Position numbers and translations under genes: made by a program
The notes under the pieces: generated by a model
Told to the model about the DNA's origin: nothing
What the model saw: only the letters and a program-made list of their open reading frames with translations
Database searches by the model: none
Source of the DNA: an uncultured Sphingomonadaceae bacterium
GTDB lineage: Bacteria; Pseudomonadota; Alphaproteobacteria; Sphingomonadales; Sphingomonadaceae
DNA: 64,000 bases
Assembly: GCA_947258815.1 (NCBI GenBank)
Contig: CAMYJW010000030.1
Span: 864,770-928,769, forward strand
Direction of reading: 5' to 3'
Shown: piece by piece, positions 45,506 through 55,382 of the stretch
How the letters are laid out: every line of letters starts with the position of its first letter
How positions within the stretch are numbered: position 1 is the first letter of the stretch

Positions 45506-46093
45506 TTAACTTCCCGATGCGGTCCGGTCCAGCCCATTTGCGGTTTCACCGGCGATGGGATGGAACGTGTAACTCAACGTGATTTGCTCAACGTCGCGCG
45601 CTTCGGGATCCTCAAGAATCGCGGGATCGACATAATAGAGCACCGGCATGCGCATTTCCTGCCCCGCGCGCAGCGTTTGCTCGGTAAAGCAGAAACACTG
45701 CACCTTGTTGAAATACTTGCCGACATAGGCCGGTTCGACATTGAAGGTCGCAGTGCCGGTGATTGGCGTGTCAGACGTATTCTTCGCGACATAGACGGTC
45801 ATGTCCCGCGCGCCGATAGTGACGGTGTCGGTTGTCTGGGTAGGCCGGAATTCCCACGGAAAGCCGCGTTCGACATTGGCATCGAAGCGCACCGAGATGG
45901 TCTTGCTGGCAACAGCGACGGTTTGCGCCTCGGCTTCGGTTACCCGCTGGGTGGTGCCGCCAAACCCGGTGACCTGGCAAAACAGCCGGTAAAGCGGGAC
46001 CGAGGCATAGCCAAGCCCCAGCATTGCCGCGGCCGCGATCAATGCGATCATGCCGGTGCGCCTGTTGCGTTGCTGAATGGAAGCCGCCGACAT
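45506..46093 (-). CDS. ctaG: cytochrome c oxidase assembly protein CtaG (Cox11)
   Basis: Copper chaperone that delivers Cu to the CuB site of subunit I, 195 residues. One N-terminal membrane helix (MIALIAAAAMLGLGYASVPL) is followed by a periplasmic domain with the copper-binding CFCF in KVQCFCFTEQTL. It sits between the 40-residue small protein and ctaE. Confidence 0.95.
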   Translation of the reverse strand: MSAASIQQRNRRTGMIALIAAAAMLGLGYASVPLYRLFCQVTGFGGTTQRVTEAEAQTVAVASKTISVRFDANVERGFPWEFRPTQTTDTVTIGARDMTVYVAKNTSDTPITGTATFNVEPAYVGKYFNKVQCFCFTEQTLRAGQEMRMPVLYYVDPAILEDPEARDVEQITLSYTFHPIAGETANGLDRTASGS

Positions 46094-46099
46094 CGTACG

Positions 46100-46222
46100 T
46101 CAGGTCATCTTGGCGATCGAAATGAAGAACACCAGCAGGCAGAACGCGGCCAGCAGCGTTCCCAGCACGACATTGCGTTGCCGACGAACACGCTCATGAT
46201 CGGATTTGGGTTCCTGTGTCAT
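46100..46222 (-). CDS. 40-residue single-span oxidase-cluster protein
   Basis: A small gene between ctaB and ctaG encoding 40 residues: a charged basic N-terminus (MTQEPKSDHERVRRQRN) then one membrane helix (VVLGTLLAAFCLLVFFISIA) and KMT before TGA. It starts 10 bases after the ctaB stop and ends 6 bases before ctaG. Small single-span proteins at this place in alphaproteobacterial oxidase operons (CoxF-like) are thought to aid assembly; that is an inference from position. The reading frame was translated by hand. Confidence 0.75.
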   Translation of the reverse strand: MTQEPKSDHERVRRQRNVVLGTLLAAFCLLVFFISIAKMT

Positions 46223-46231
46223 GCTCACGTC

Positions 46232-47140
46232 TTACGCCACAATAAGCCGGTCCGCCACCAGTGCGGCGAACAGCGCGAAAAGATAAATGACCGACCAGGC
46301 GAAAAGCTGCTTTTCCGGCTTCATCGCATCGCTATCGGCATCGGCACTGCGCAGGCCGACCCGCACGGACAGCCCAAGAAATATGCTGGAAAGCACGATT
46401 GCGGACAGGCCGTAGACCGCGCCGGTCCCGCCAATCCACCACGGCACCACGCTAAGCGGCAGCAACAGCAATGCATAAAGCACGATCTGGTGACGAGTCG
46501 CACGTTCTCCGGCGACGACCGGCATCATCGGAATGCCGACTTTGGCATAGTCGCTTCGCACGAACAGCGCGAGCGCCCAGAAATGCGGCGGAGTCCATAT
46601 GAAGATGATCGCAAACAGCACCACCGGCATCAGCGTGATCTCGCCCGTGACAGCAACCCAGCCGATGAGCGGCGGGAACGCGCCCGCACCGCCACCGATA
46701 ACGATATTCTGCGGCGTGCGTGGCTTGAGCCAGATCGTGTAGATCACCGCATAATAGAACACCGACAGCGCAAGGATCCCGGCGGCCAGCCAGCCGACCG
46801 CCAGCCCCATCAGCAACACCGCGCCGACCGACAGCGCCACACCGAAATCGCGCGCTTCGGTCGGGTTCATCCGGCCGGCGGGTAGCGGGCGATCTGCGGT
46901 GCGTTTCATGCCCGCATCGAGATCGGCTTCCCACCACTGGTTGAGCGCCGCAGCGCCGCCAGCGGCAACCGCGATACACAGGATCGCGGTGAAAGCGAGC
47001 ACGGGATGAATCCGTTCGGGTGCCGCGATCAGGCCGCACAACCCGGTGAATATCACCAGGCTCATCACGCGCGGCTTGGTCAGCGCGTAGAAATCACGCC
47101 AGTCAGTCGGCGGAGCATGAAGAACAGCGGTCTGGGTCAT
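46232..47140 (-). CDS. ctaB: protoheme IX farnesyltransferase (haem O synthase)
   Basis: Membrane prenyltransferase that converts haem B to haem O, 302 residues. [13 protein letters not shown], the Asp-rich [19 protein letters not shown] and the second site region [14 protein letters not shown] are visible. ATG at 47140 (MTQTAVLH) is chosen by homology; the long N-terminal extension of the frame overlaps the intergenic hairpin and ctaD. It lies 76 bases after ctaD. Confidence 0.96.
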   Translation of the reverse strand: MTQTAVLHAPPTDWRDFYALTKPRVMSLVIFTGLCGLIAAPERIHPVLAFTAILCIAVAAGGAAALNQWWEADLDAGMKRTADRPLPAGRMNPTEARDFGVALSVGAVLLMGLAVGWLAAGILALSVFYYAVIYTIWLKPRTPQNIVIGGGAGAFPPLIGWVAVTGEITLMPVVLFAIIFIWTPPHFWALALFVRSDYAKVGIPMMPVVAGERATRHQIVLYALLLLPLSVVPWWIGGTGAVYGLSAIVLSSIFLGLSVRVGLRSADADSDAMKPEKQLFAWSVIYLFALFAALVADRLIVA

Positions 47141-47177
47141 AACGAAAGCCCTTTCCGATATGGCAGGGCAAAGCAAT

Positions 47178-47207
47178 GGCCAGCCCCTCCCGAAAACGGG
47201 AAGGGCC
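47178..47207 (-). other. intergenic hairpin between ctaD and ctaB
   Basis: The sequence can fold from the arms CCCTTCCCG and CGGGAGGGG around TTTT, with flanking GGCC/ATGG pairs, on the minus-strand transcript. No T-run follows, so it is not a classic terminator. It could act as an mRNA processing or stability element that sets different levels of structural (ctaC, ctaD) and assembly gene products. Confidence 0.5.
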
Positions 47208-47216
47208 ATGCCATCC

Positions 47217-48908
47217 TTAGTGCACCGCTTTCTCGTCGATGACCGGCAGGGTCTCGAACTGGTGGAACGGCGGCGGGCTGGAAAGCGTCCATTCAAGCGT
47301 GGTTGCGCCTTCGCCCCAGTAATTGTCTTCCGCTTTCTTGCCGGCAGTGAAAGCATAGATGATGTTGGCAAACCAGATAACCAGCGATGCGGCCATGATC
47401 ATGTAGCCGATCGTCGAAATCTCGTTCCAGTAGGCATAGGCTTCCGCATAATCGGGATAGCGGCGCGGCATACCCTGCAGACCCAGGAAGTGCTGCGGGA
47501 AGAAGATCGTGTTCACGCCAACGAAGAACACCCAGAAATGCAGGTGCGAGAGAAACTCGCTGTGCATCCGGCCGCTCATCTTCGGGAACCAGTAATAGAA
47601 GCCCGCGAACAGCGCTGTGACCGCGCCCAGCGAAAGCACATAGTGGAAGTGCGCGACGACATAATAGGTATCGTGCAGAACATCATCGACACCACCATTG
47701 GCCAGCACAACGCCTGTGACACCGCCAACGGTGAACAGGAATATGAAGCCCATCGCCCAGACCATCGGGCTCTTGAACTCAAGGCTTCCGCCCCACATCG
47801 TTGCGACCCAGGAGAAAATCTTGATGCCCGTGGGCACTGCGATCACCATCGTGGCAGCCGTGAAATACATCTTGGTGTTAACCGACATGCCGGTGGTGTA
47901 CATGTGGTGCGCCCACACGATGAAGCCGACGACACCGATCGCGACCATCGCATAGGCCATGCCCAGATAGCCGAACACCGGTTTCTTGGAGAACGTCGCC
48001 ACGATGTGGCTGATGATGCCAAAACCGGGCAGAATCATAATGTAAACTTCAGGGTGCCCGAAGAACCAGAACAGATGCTGATAAAGCACCGGATCGCCAC
48101 CACCGGCAGGATCGAAGAACGTCGTGCCGAAGTTGCGGTCGGTAATCAGCATCGTGATCGCGGCTGCGAGCACCGGCAGCGCCAGCAGAAGCAGGAAAGC
48201 GGTGACCAGAACCGACCAGACGAACAGCGGCATCTTGTGGATAGTCATGCCCGGAGCGCGCATGTTGAGAATGGTGGTGATGAAGTTGATCGCACCCATG
48301 ATCGAGGCCGCACCGGCAAGGTGCAAGGCAAAGATCGCAAAGTCGGTTGACGGGCCTTGCGAACCATAGGTTGAGAGCGGCGCGTAAACCGTCCATCCCA
48401 CGCCAGAACCGATCCCCAGACCGCCGGGGACGAACGCTGAAATCAGCAGCGAGCAGAAACCGGCAACCGTCATCCAGAACGAAATATTGTTCATCCGCGG
48501 AAACGCCATGTCCGGCGCACCGATCATCAGCGGCACGAACCAGTTGCCGAATCCGCCGATAATCGCAGGCATAACCATGAAGAACACCATGATCAGGCCA
48601 TGCGCGGTGATCAGCACGTTCCAGGTGTGCAGCGTGGCATTGAAATCAGGGTCCACCGCACCGAACCAGCGGGCAAACGTATCGAGATACTGAATGCCCG
48701 GCTCTGCCAGTTCAACCCGCATCATACCGGAGAACGCGCCGCCGATCAGCCCCGCGAAAATCGCGAAAATCAGGTAAAGCGTGCCAATGTCCTTGTGGTT
48801 CGTCGACATGAACCAGCGCGCAAAAAACGCCGGCTTGTGATCATGATCATCGTGCGCATGGTCATCGGAATGCGCCGGAATGCTTTCGGGGGGGGCGGTG
48901 GTTGCCAT
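47217..48908 (-). CDS. ctaD: cytochrome c oxidase subunit I
   Basis: Catalytic twelve-helix subunit of the aa3-type oxidase, 563 residues. [12 protein letters not shown], the haem a His in [15 protein letters not shown], the CuB/Tyr crosslink region [11 protein letters not shown] and the double histidine of [10 protein letters not shown] are visible, with the Glu of the D channel in the GHPEVY helix. The N-terminus is His/Asp-rich ([12 protein letters not shown]). Subunit II is just upstream. Confidence 0.98.
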   Translation of the reverse strand: MATTAPPESIPAHSDDHAHDDHDHKPAFFARWFMSTNHKDIGTLYLIFAIFAGLIGGAFSGMMRVELAEPGIQYLDTFARWFGAVDPDFNATLHTWNVLITAHGLIMVFFMVMPAIIGGFGNWFVPLMIGAPDMAFPRMNNISFWMTVAGFCSLLISAFVPGGLGIGSGVGWTVYAPLSTYGSQGPSTDFAIFALHLAGAASIMGAINFITTILNMRAPGMTIHKMPLFVWSVLVTAFLLLLALPVLAAAITMLITDRNFGTTFFDPAGGGDPVLYQHLFWFFGHPEVYIMILPGFGIISHIVATFSKKPVFGYLGMAYAMVAIGVVGFIVWAHHMYTTGMSVNTKMYFTAATMVIAVPTGIKIFSWVATMWGGSLEFKSPMVWAMGFIFLFTVGGVTGVVLANGGVDDVLHDTYYVVAHFHYVLSLGAVTALFAGFYYWFPKMSGRMHSEFLSHLHFWVFFVGVNTIFFPQHFLGLQGMPRRYPDYAEAYAYWNEISTIGYMIMAASLVIWFANIIYAFTAGKKAEDNYWGEGATTLEWTLSSPPPFHQFETLPVIDEKAVH

Positions 48909-48938
48909 GATTATCGTACCCTGTCCTGAATTGCGGGC

Positions 48939-50039
48939 TTAGGCGTCGTTCGCCTGAGATTCGGTTTGCGCGGCTTCGCCTTCAGCCGGGGCGTCCGCCT
49001 CGGCACCGGCAGCGTCGTCAGCGGCCTGTCCAGCTTCGTCCTGGCCGTCAATTACGCCGCCAGCCTGCTTGAGAACCCACGCGTTATACTCATCACGCGG
49101 AAGCGCTTCAATCGCTATTGGCATATAGCCGTGCTTGGGCCCGCACAGCTCCGAGCATTGGCCATAATAGACCCCTGGTTCATCGATCTGCAGTGTTTTT
49201 TCATTGATCCGGCCCGGAACCGCATCAAGCTTGAACCAGAGCGAAGGCACCGCGAACGAGTGAATCACGTCCGATGCGGTGATCTGCATGCGGATCGGCT
49301 CACCAACCGGAAGCACCAGCCGGTTATCGACTTCAAGCTGCGCCGGACCGTCGCTGGGATCGGTTTTAACTACACGCACGCCATTGTTGATCGTTGGATA
49401 GTTCGGAAGATTGAGCATGTTCGACACCAGCTCAAACTCGCCATTATCGGGATAGGTATAGGACCAGTTCCACTGGTTACCTGTCACCTTCACCGTCAAC
49501 GCATCGGCCCCTGCGGGCTTGAACTGCTTGGCCAGCAGATCGATCGAAGGCACGGCAATACCTGCCAGAATGAGCACCGGAACCAGGATCCAGATCACTT
49601 CGATCAGCGTGTTGTGGCTGGTCTTCGAAGCAACCGGGTTCGCCCGCCGGTTATACCGCGCGACCACCCAGATCAGCAGGAACAGCACGAACAGGCTGAT
49701 CACCGTAATGATCGGCATCAGCACAGCATCGTGAATCCATGCGCCATAACCGCCAAGCTTGGAATACTGATCCTGCAGCCCAAGCCCCTTGGCAACAGGC
49801 ATGCCCTTGCCCTCGGTTGGCTTCATCCGATCGATCGGCGCGGCGGGCGCGCTGGCTTCGGATGCCTGCGCTTCCGCCGCAACGGCAGCGTCATCAACTT
49901 GCGCCTGTTCAGCCAGAGCGGCGGAAGCCGCAGCCGGATTTGCTGCGGTCGCCGCCTGAGGAGCAGCGAACAGGGCAAGGCCCATTCCCAATGCCAGGAG
50001 CGAGCGGCTCGCGGCGCGTGCGTGTTTGCCGAATATCAT
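48939..50039 (-). CDS. ctaC: cytochrome c oxidase subunit II
   Basis: Subunit II with the CuA centre, 366 residues. A signal peptide ends near AATA, an Ala/Glu-rich segment follows, then two membrane helices and a cupredoxin domain with the CuA motif GQCSELCGPKHGYMP. The C-terminal tail is acidic and Ala-rich, longer than usual. ATG at 50039 is chosen; an upstream GTG at 50066 would add nine residues. It is the first gene of the cta operon and is divergent from pyrE. Confidence 0.96.
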   Translation of the reverse strand: MIFGKHARAASRSLLALGMGLALFAAPQAATAANPAAASAALAEQAQVDDAAVAAEAQASEASAPAAPIDRMKPTEGKGMPVAKGLGLQDQYSKLGGYGAWIHDAVLMPIITVISLFVLFLLIWVVARYNRRANPVASKTSHNTLIEVIWILVPVLILAGIAVPSIDLLAKQFKPAGADALTVKVTGNQWNWSYTYPDNGEFELVSNMLNLPNYPTINNGVRVVKTDPSDGPAQLEVDNRLVLPVGEPIRMQITASDVIHSFAVPSLWFKLDAVPGRINEKTLQIDEPGVYYGQCSELCGPKHGYMPIAIEALPRDEYNAWVLKQAGGVIDGQDEAGQAADDAAGAEADAPAEGEAAQTESQANDA

Positions 50040-50181
50040 CGTCTTCGTGCTTTCGCTTTCCGTCACCGGCGAGGAAAACGGTTTCCCCGCGCAATAAAAT
50101 TACAGGGATCGTCGCCCCCTTGCGCCGGGCCTATACGCGCGCTTGCGGCGTCCCTCAAGCGCCTCTAGGGGAATTTTTGAT

Positions 50182-50202
50182 CACAGCGGCTTCGCGGCTG
50201 TG
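50182..50202. other. palindrome in the ctaC-pyrE intergenic region
   Basis: CACAGCGGC and GCGGCTGTG flank a 3-base loop with one mismatched pair. It lies in the 204-base gap between the divergent ctaC and pyrE starts, 42 bases before the pyrE ATG. Neither side has a T-run, so an operator or 5' leader hairpin is more likely than a terminator. No gene is seen in this gap. Confidence 0.35.
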
Positions 50203-50243
50203 TCATTCTGAGCAATTCTGGCGTTCAAAGGACAACACGCATC

Positions 50244-50828
50244 ATGGAGGAAGAAGACGTTCTGGCCGAGTTTCGCGCCAGTAAGGCATTGCTGGAAGGC
50301 CATTTTCTTCTGTCTTCGGGACGGCACAGTGCGCACTACCTGCAATGCGCGCGCGTGTTGATGGATCCGATTCGCGCTTCGCGGCTGGCGCTGGCGCTTG
50401 TCGCAAAAATGCCACGCGAACTGCGAAAAGAGATCGACAAGGTGGTTTCCCCGGCCATGGGCGGCATCATATTCGGCCACGAGATGGGGCGCGCACTCGA
50501 AAAGGATGCGCTGTTCGTCGAACGCCCCACCGGCACGTTCGAATTCCGTCGGGGCTTTGCACTGAACGATGGCGACAAGGTGCTTATGGTCGAAGATGTC
50601 GTCACCACCGGCAAATCATCGCGCGAAGCCATCGCCGCGATCGAAGCGGCGGGCGGCCAGGTGATCGCCGCGTGCTCGCTGGTCGATCGCACCGGCGGCG
50701 ATGTCGATCTGGGCGTGCCCTACTTTCCACTGATCTCGATCACGTTTCCAACATATGCCGAGGACGAGCTGCCCCCCGAACTGGCCGCAACACCGGCCGT
50801 GAAGCCCGGCAGCAGAGCGCAACCCTGA
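50244..50828 (+). CDS. pyrE: orotate phosphoribosyltransferase PyrE
   Basis: Pyrimidine-synthesis enzyme joining orotate and PRPP, 194 residues. The PRPP loop is VLMVEDVVTTGKS, and VVSPAMGGIIFGHE and FRRGFALNDG are typical of the alphaproteobacterial form. ATG at 50244. It heads the pyrE-pdxJ-acpS-lepB run. Confidence 0.95.
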   Translation: MEEEDVLAEFRASKALLEGHFLLSSGRHSAHYLQCARVLMDPIRASRLALALVAKMPRELRKEIDKVVSPAMGGIIFGHEMGRALEKDALFVERPTGTFEFRRGFALNDGDKVLMVEDVVTTGKSSREAIAAIEAAGGQVIAACSLVDRTGGDVDLGVPYFPLISITFPTYAEDELPPELAATPAVKPGSRAQP

Positions 50829-50850
50829 AACCGCTGGATAAACTTGCATC

Positions 50851-51594
50851 GTGAATGCGCAGATCAAACCGGAGCGGCTGCGGCTGGGCGTGAACATCGA
50901 TCACGTCGCCACGATCCGCAACGCGCGCGGCGGGGATCACCCCGATCCCGCGCGCGCGGCACAGATCGTTTCGCAGGCGGGCGGTGACGGCATCACCGTG
51001 CACTTGCGTGAAGACCGCCGCCATATCCGCGACGAGGATCTGGTCCGCGTGCAACAGGCAACCGGACTGCCGCTCAATCTGGAAATGGCCGCAACCGATG
51101 AAATGGTTGAAATCGCGCTGCGCCATGCGCCGCATGCTGCCTGCATCGTTCCCGAAAAGCGCGAGGAACGCACCACCGAAGGCGGCCTCGACGCGGCCGG
51201 ACAACACAATCAGCTTGCGCCGATCGTAAGCCGGCTGCGCGAAGCGGGCATCCGGGTCAGCCTGTTCATCGCGCCCGAAGCACGCCAGATCGAAGCGGCG
51301 ATGCGACTGGGCGCTCCCGTGGTCGAACTGCACACCGGCGAATATTGCCACGCACAAGGCCAGGCGCGCGCCGATGAACTGAAACGAATCGCCGACATGG
51401 CCGCGCTCGCCGCCAAAAACGGCATCGAACCGCATGCCGGACACGGGCTGACATTCGAAAATGTCCAGCCGGTCGCCGCCATCCCCCAACTGGCAGAACT
51501 TAACATCGGCCATTACCTGATCGGCGAAGCGATCTTCACCGGGCTGGAAGCCAGCGTGCAGAAAATGCGCGCGCTTATGGACGAAGCGCGATGA
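50851..51594 (+). CDS. pdxJ: pyridoxine 5'-phosphate synthase PdxJ
   Basis: TIM-barrel enzyme forming pyridoxine 5'-phosphate, the last step of DXP-dependent vitamin B6 synthesis, 247 residues. [43 protein letters not shown] and [11 protein letters not shown] are hallmark segments. The start is GTG at 50851. Its last bases overlap the acpS ATG. Confidence 0.97.
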   Translation: MNAQIKPERLRLGVNIDHVATIRNARGGDHPDPARAAQIVSQAGGDGITVHLREDRRHIRDEDLVRVQQATGLPLNLEMAATDEMVEIALRHAPHAACIVPEKREERTTEGGLDAAGQHNQLAPIVSRLREAGIRVSLFIAPEARQIEAAMRLGAPVVELHTGEYCHAQGQARADELKRIADMAALAAKNGIEPHAGHGLTFENVQPVAAIPQLAELNIGHYLIGEAIFTGLEASVQKMRALMDEAR

Positions 51595-51992
51595 TTATCG
51601 GCCTTGGATCGGACTTGTGTAACATTGAGCGCATACAAAATTCGCTTAACCGCTTTGGCGAGCGATTCGAACTGCGCGTGTTTACCGAGATTGAGCGCGC
51701 CAAGGCCCGGCGCAGACCGTTCACGATTGCGGGAACCTATGCCAAGCGATTCGCGGCGAAAGAAGCGTTTTCCAAAGCGGTGGGCACCGGGTTCAAGGCC
51801 GGGGTCTATATGAAAGACATCGGCGTGGTGAACGCAAAAAGCGGCGCGCCCACTCTGGCGCTGACCGGCGGCGCGGCTGACCGGCTGGCCCTGCTGGTTC
51901 CATCCGGCCACAGCCCGATCATTCATTTGACGCTCACCGACGATCACCCATGGGCGCAGGCATTCGTCGTAATAGAAGCAAGGCCGCTATGA
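51591..51992 (+). CDS. acpS: holo-[acyl-carrier-protein] synthase AcpS
   Basis: Transfers phosphopantetheine to acyl carrier protein, 133 residues. The [15 protein letters not shown] opening holds the Mg-binding Asp and [16 protein letters not shown] the second metal site. It overlaps pdxJ by 4 bases (ATGA) and lepB by 4 bases, so translation of the three genes is coupled. Confidence 0.96.
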   Translation: MIIGLGSDLCNIERIQNSLNRFGERFELRVFTEIERAKARRRPFTIAGTYAKRFAAKEAFSKAVGTGFKAGVYMKDIGVVNAKSGAPTLALTGGAADRLALLVPSGHSPIIHLTLTDDHPWAQAFVVIEARPL

Positions 51993-52855
51993 CCGAACCC
52001 GAATCCGTCACGCAAGATGTCGTGCCCGATCAGTCCGTTGAGCCGGAGCGCGTCAACTGGCTGGCCGAAATACGCGGCCTTGCGCTGATGCTGCTGGCTG
52101 TGCTGGCGTTTCACAGCCTTGTTGCCAAACCGTTTTACATACCATCGATATCGATGATGCCGAACCTGCTGGTCGGTGACCGGCTGGTGGTCAGCAAATA
52201 TCCTTATGGCTGGAACTGGTCGTCTATTTCGTTTCACGTCCTTCCAAGGGGGGAATGGCGGGTTCTGGGCGACACGCCCGAATATGGAGACATTGTCATC
52301 GCCGTTCCCGCCAATCGCAGGGAGGACCTGATCAAGCGCGTCGTCGCCTTGCCCGGAGACCGGATCGCGGTGCGCAACGGCCAGATCGTCCTGAACGGCA
52401 AACCCGTGCCGCAGGCGGTGGAGCCGGCACTGGAACTGCCTGTCGATACGCACCAGCCGTGCGATGACTATACGTTCCCCGGCCTGCGCGTGCGCATGCC
52501 ATCGGGCCGCGAGTTCTGCGAACTGCCCTTGCTGCGCGAGACCCTGCCCAATGGCACCAGCTATCTGGTGATCGACCATCTGCGCCAGACGCTGGACGAC
52601 ATGGATGAGATCCGCATCCCCGAAGGCCACGTTTTCCTGATGGGTGACAACCGCGATCATTCGGCGGACAGCCGCGCCGGACTGGATGAAAACGGCCTGG
52701 GCGGCCCTGTTGCGCTGACCAGCATCGGAGGGCGCGCTGAATTTACGACATTTTCGCTCGACGGCAGCCAGAGCTGGAACCCGCTCAGCTGGTGGAACGC
52801 ACTGCGCTCTGGCCGCGCATGGAACAGCCTTCGTCCGGCGAGAAAAGACGATTGA
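51989..52855 (+). CDS. lepB: signal peptidase I LepB
   Basis: Membrane-bound Ser/Lys peptidase removing Sec signal peptides, 288 residues. One membrane anchor ([15 protein letters not shown]) leads into [13 protein letters not shown] with the catalytic Ser, where SIS replaces the usual SGS; the catalytic Lys is in [12 protein letters not shown] and box E is [14 protein letters not shown]. Two periplasmic cysteines may form a disulfide. ATG at 51989 overlaps acpS. Confidence 0.94.
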   Translation: MTEPESVTQDVVPDQSVEPERVNWLAEIRGLALMLLAVLAFHSLVAKPFYIPSISMMPNLLVGDRLVVSKYPYGWNWSSISFHVLPRGEWRVLGDTPEYGDIVIAVPANRREDLIKRVVALPGDRIAVRNGQIVLNGKPVPQAVEPALELPVDTHQPCDDYTFPGLRVRMPSGREFCELPLLRETLPNGTSYLVIDHLRQTLDDMDEIRIPEGHVFLMGDNRDHSADSRAGLDENGLGGPVALTSIGGRAEFTTFSLDGSQSWNPLSWWNALRSGRAWNSLRPARKDD

Positions 52856-52858
52856 ACC

Positions 52859-54022
52859 ATGGCCCGCAGATTTCTCTATGTTATCGCCGCGCTTATCATT
52901 CTGGTGCTTGGCGTGATGCTGGCATTGCGCATCTGGGCGGGTGCTCTGTCATCGGTGGCATTCGTTCCATCGGCCGAGTTTACACAACAGGCGGCATTTA
53001 CTGAGATGACATACTCCGATCCCGATATGTGGTTTGCCCGGCCGGGCCTCGGCAACGGTGATGTTACGCGCTATCTGCCGGAAGGCATCGGGGCCGGAAA
53101 AGCAGGCGCGGAAGAAGCTGGCCCAGAAGAAGCACGCGTTGAAGAACCCAGCCTCGGTGCGGCGGTATTTTTCGTCCATCCGACCAGCTATTTCGAAAAA
53201 CAGCACTGGAATGCCCCGCTTGACGATCCCGGCTCGCGCGATCTGGCGGGCAAGTTCCTGCGCGGCATGGCCAGCCCCTTCAATCATAGCGCCGACCTGT
53301 GGGCCCCGCGTTACCGGCAGGCAACATTCGGCACGTTCATAAGCGATTCGCCCAGCGCGCAGCGTGCGCTCGACACCGCCTATGACGACGTGCTCCAGGC
53401 ATTCGAACACTTTCTGAATACGATTGACGATGCCCGCCCGATCGTTCTGGCAGGCCACAGTCAGGGCGCGCTGCATATGCGCCGCCTGATCGCAGAGCGC
53501 GTTTCAGACGACGCGCTCAGAAGCCGCATCGCCGCCGCTTATCTGATCGGCTGGCCGATTTCGCTTGAACGCGACGTGCCGCACCTTGGCCTGCCCGCCT
53601 GCACCGGACCGGATCAACCGGGATGCGTGATCGGCTGGCAAAGCTTTGCGGAACCGGCGGACACGAAAGACGTGGTCAAAGGCCATGGCCTGCGCCCCTG
53701 GCTGGATGGCTCACGCCGCGACGGCCGCCCTTATCTGTGCTCAAATCCGCTGGCCGGGATGGCCAACGGCGCACAGCAACCCGCCAGCGCCAATGCCGGA
53801 TCGCTGGTGCGCAATGAAGATCACCCGGAAGGCAGGCTGATTGCAGGGCAAATCCCGGCGCGATGCAGCGACGAAGGCTTCCTCCTGATCGGCGATCCGC
53901 CTGAGCTGGGCTCGCAAGTGCTGCCGGGCAACAACTATCACGTCTACGATATTCCGATGTTCTGGGCGAACTTGCGGCAAGACGTTTCCCAGCGAGTCGT
54001 GGCATGGCAAGCCAGCCGCTGA
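52859..54022 (+). CDS. DUF3089 alpha/beta-hydrolase-like exported protein
   Basis: A 387-residue protein with an N-terminal membrane anchor ([22 protein letters not shown]) and a DUF3089 domain. The nucleophile elbow is [11 protein letters not shown], and FFVHPTSY earlier and [12 protein letters not shown] at the end are family-typical. An acidic Glu/Ala-rich insertion lies at about residues 78-97. Enzymatic activity is likely (Ser hydrolase) but the substrate is unknown. It starts 3 bases after lepB and overlaps ruvX by 19 bases. Confidence 0.88.
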   Translation: MARRFLYVIAALIILVLGVMLALRIWAGALSSVAFVPSAEFTQQAAFTEMTYSDPDMWFARPGLGNGDVTRYLPEGIGAGKAGAEEAGPEEARVEEPSLGAAVFFVHPTSYFEKQHWNAPLDDPGSRDLAGKFLRGMASPFNHSADLWAPRYRQATFGTFISDSPSAQRALDTAYDDVLQAFEHFLNTIDDARPIVLAGHSQGALHMRRLIAERVSDDALRSRIAAAYLIGWPISLERDVPHLGLPACTGPDQPGCVIGWQSFAEPADTKDVVKGHGLRPWLDGSRRDGRPYLCSNPLAGMANGAQQPASANAGSLVRNEDHPEGRLIAGQIPARCSDEGFLLIGDPPELGSQVLPGNNYHVYDIPMFWANLRQDVSQRVVAWQASR

Positions 54023-54486
54023 TCACAGACAACGCCCCCCGGTTTCGCGCTGCCCTGCCATCGGGCGGTGTGCTGATCGCGCTTGATCTGGGCACGAAAA
54101 CAATCGGCACTGCCTTTTGCGACGCGGGCTGGCGGTTTGCATCGCCGGGCAAAACCCTGAAACGCGGCAAATTCAGCGTTGATAAGCAAGCGCTCACCGA
54201 TCTGATGGCCGCACGTTCAGCGCAAGGCATCGTCATCGGCCTGCCGCTCAACATGGACGGCAGCGAAGGCCCGCGCACACAGGCGAGCCGCGCCTATGCC
54301 CGCAATCTTGCCGCGCTGGGCCTGCCGATTCTTTTGTGGGACGAGCGCTGGTCAACCGCCGATGCCGAACGCGGCCTGATCGGGCAGGATATGAGCCGCG
54401 CCAAACGCGCGGACCGCATCGATTCGGCCGCCGCCGCGGTTATCCTGCAAGGCGCGATCGACGCGCTGACGGGCGGTATGATCTAA
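54004..54486 (+). CDS. ruvX: YqgF/RuvX-type Holliday junction resolvase
   Basis: RNase-H-fold nuclease of 160 residues, needed for pre-16S rRNA 5' end processing in many bacteria. The acidic site is in [12 protein letters not shown], and [29 protein letters not shown] and the C-terminal [12 protein letters not shown] carry the remaining acids. It overlaps the DUF3089 gene by 19 bases in a different frame and ends 4 bases inside the convergent gene. Confidence 0.95.
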   Translation: MASQPLITDNAPRFRAALPSGGVLIALDLGTKTIGTAFCDAGWRFASPGKTLKRGKFSVDKQALTDLMAARSAQGIVIGLPLNMDGSEGPRTQASRAYARNLAALGLPILLWDERWSTADAERGLIGQDMSRAKRADRIDSAAAAVILQGAIDALTGGMI

Positions 54487-55382
54487 ACCGCCTGATGGCG
54501 CCGCAATTTCGCTTCGCCCGCTACCATCCGGCTGCCGCAGCGTTCCGCATCGGCCCAGACCAGATCGCGCGCGGATGCGTCGTCCGCCGCCGATGCCAGC
54601 GCGCTCCACGAGGCCAGCCGCATACGGTCGCTGGGATGATGCTGCCCGAAACTGCGCGCGAGTTCGCTCGCACTTTCGCTGCCCAGTCCCACGGCGATGC
54701 GCATGAACGCCTCGCTTGATCCGTTGGAAAGGATGCGCCCGATCCGCCGCTTTTCAACATCGAAGCTGTATTGATCGAGCCAGCCCTGCGCGCCGCCCGC
54801 GTGGACAATATTTATCGAAACGGACAGCGCCTCGCCGGGATGTTGCGCATGAACATCGCGGTGCGCGCGGTAATGCATGATCTTGCCTTCTTCGAGGCAG
54901 GAGCGCTCCACAAACCGCAAGTCCACCGGCTCGCCAGACCAGCCGCTGACATCCTCGTAATCAAACTCGTAATAGTCGCTGGCATAGCCCGGCCCGAAAT
55001 AGCCCAGCGTGACGAAATCGAAATTGTGATCGTGCGGCAGGCCATAGACGAAACTGTCTCCCCCGCTGGCGCGCATCATGTGTTCATCCCGCGATGGCCA
55101 AAGGTTTGCGCGCATGAAATAATCTCCGCCATCGGGCGGCGCGAGCATGATGACTTGCGGGCCATAGGAATTTGCGCCGTCATCCTCGCGGTGGCGCGTT
55201 TCAAGCGCGCTGACCAGCATATCGCCCAGAAACGTGCGGTTGTTGCCAAGGCGGCGCAACTGGCGCGCGCTGTGCATCAGGCTTTCCTCATCGCCCGGAT
55301 CGAACCCGGCGCACGACATCGCGTCGACGCATTCGGCCAGGCTGGCAACGGTTTCATCAACGGGCGTGATCACTCTGGGCAT
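54483..55382 (-). CDS. three-His cupin-like plus helical-tail protein, unknown
   Basis: A 299-residue protein I do not recognise. Around residues 85-195 it shows a cupin-like barrel with [17 protein letters not shown] (His117, His119) and a cluster of later histidines in [16 protein letters not shown] (His170-181), the spacing seen in cysteine-dioxygenase-type three-His iron sites. The last 90 residues are helical and HEAT-like ([29 protein letters not shown]). It is the third gene of a tight operon, overlapping the second by 13 bases. AAGGTG precedes its ATG. A thiol or other dioxygenase role is only inferred. Confidence 0.7.
   Translation of the reverse strand: MPRVITPVDETVASLAECVDAMSCAGFDPGDEESLMHSARQLRRLGNNRTFLGDMLVSALETRHREDDGANSYGPQVIMLAPPDGGDYFMRANLWPSRDEHMMRASGGDSFVYGLPHDHNFDFVTLGYFGPGYASDYYEFDYEDVSGWSGEPVDLRFVERSCLEEGKIMHYRAHRDVHAQHPGEALSVSINIVHAGGAQGWLDQYSFDVEKRRIGRILSNGSSEAFMRIAVGLGSESASELARSFGQHHPSDRMRLASWSALASAADDASARDLVWADAERCGSRMVAGEAKLRRHQAV

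Noticed and set aside
47160-48350. 396-codon open frame on the plus strand across ctaD
   Set aside because: It is antisense to a certain cytochrome oxidase gene; its product is rich in Arg/His/Asp with no domain, a known effect of GC-rich codon use on the opposite strand.
48966-50168. 400-codon plus-strand open frame across ctaC
   Set aside because: Antisense to ctaC; no domain or ribosome site.
50182-50202. Palindrome upstream of pyrE as a Rho-independent terminator
   Set aside because: There is no T-run on either side and it lies between two divergent starts, where no transcript should end.
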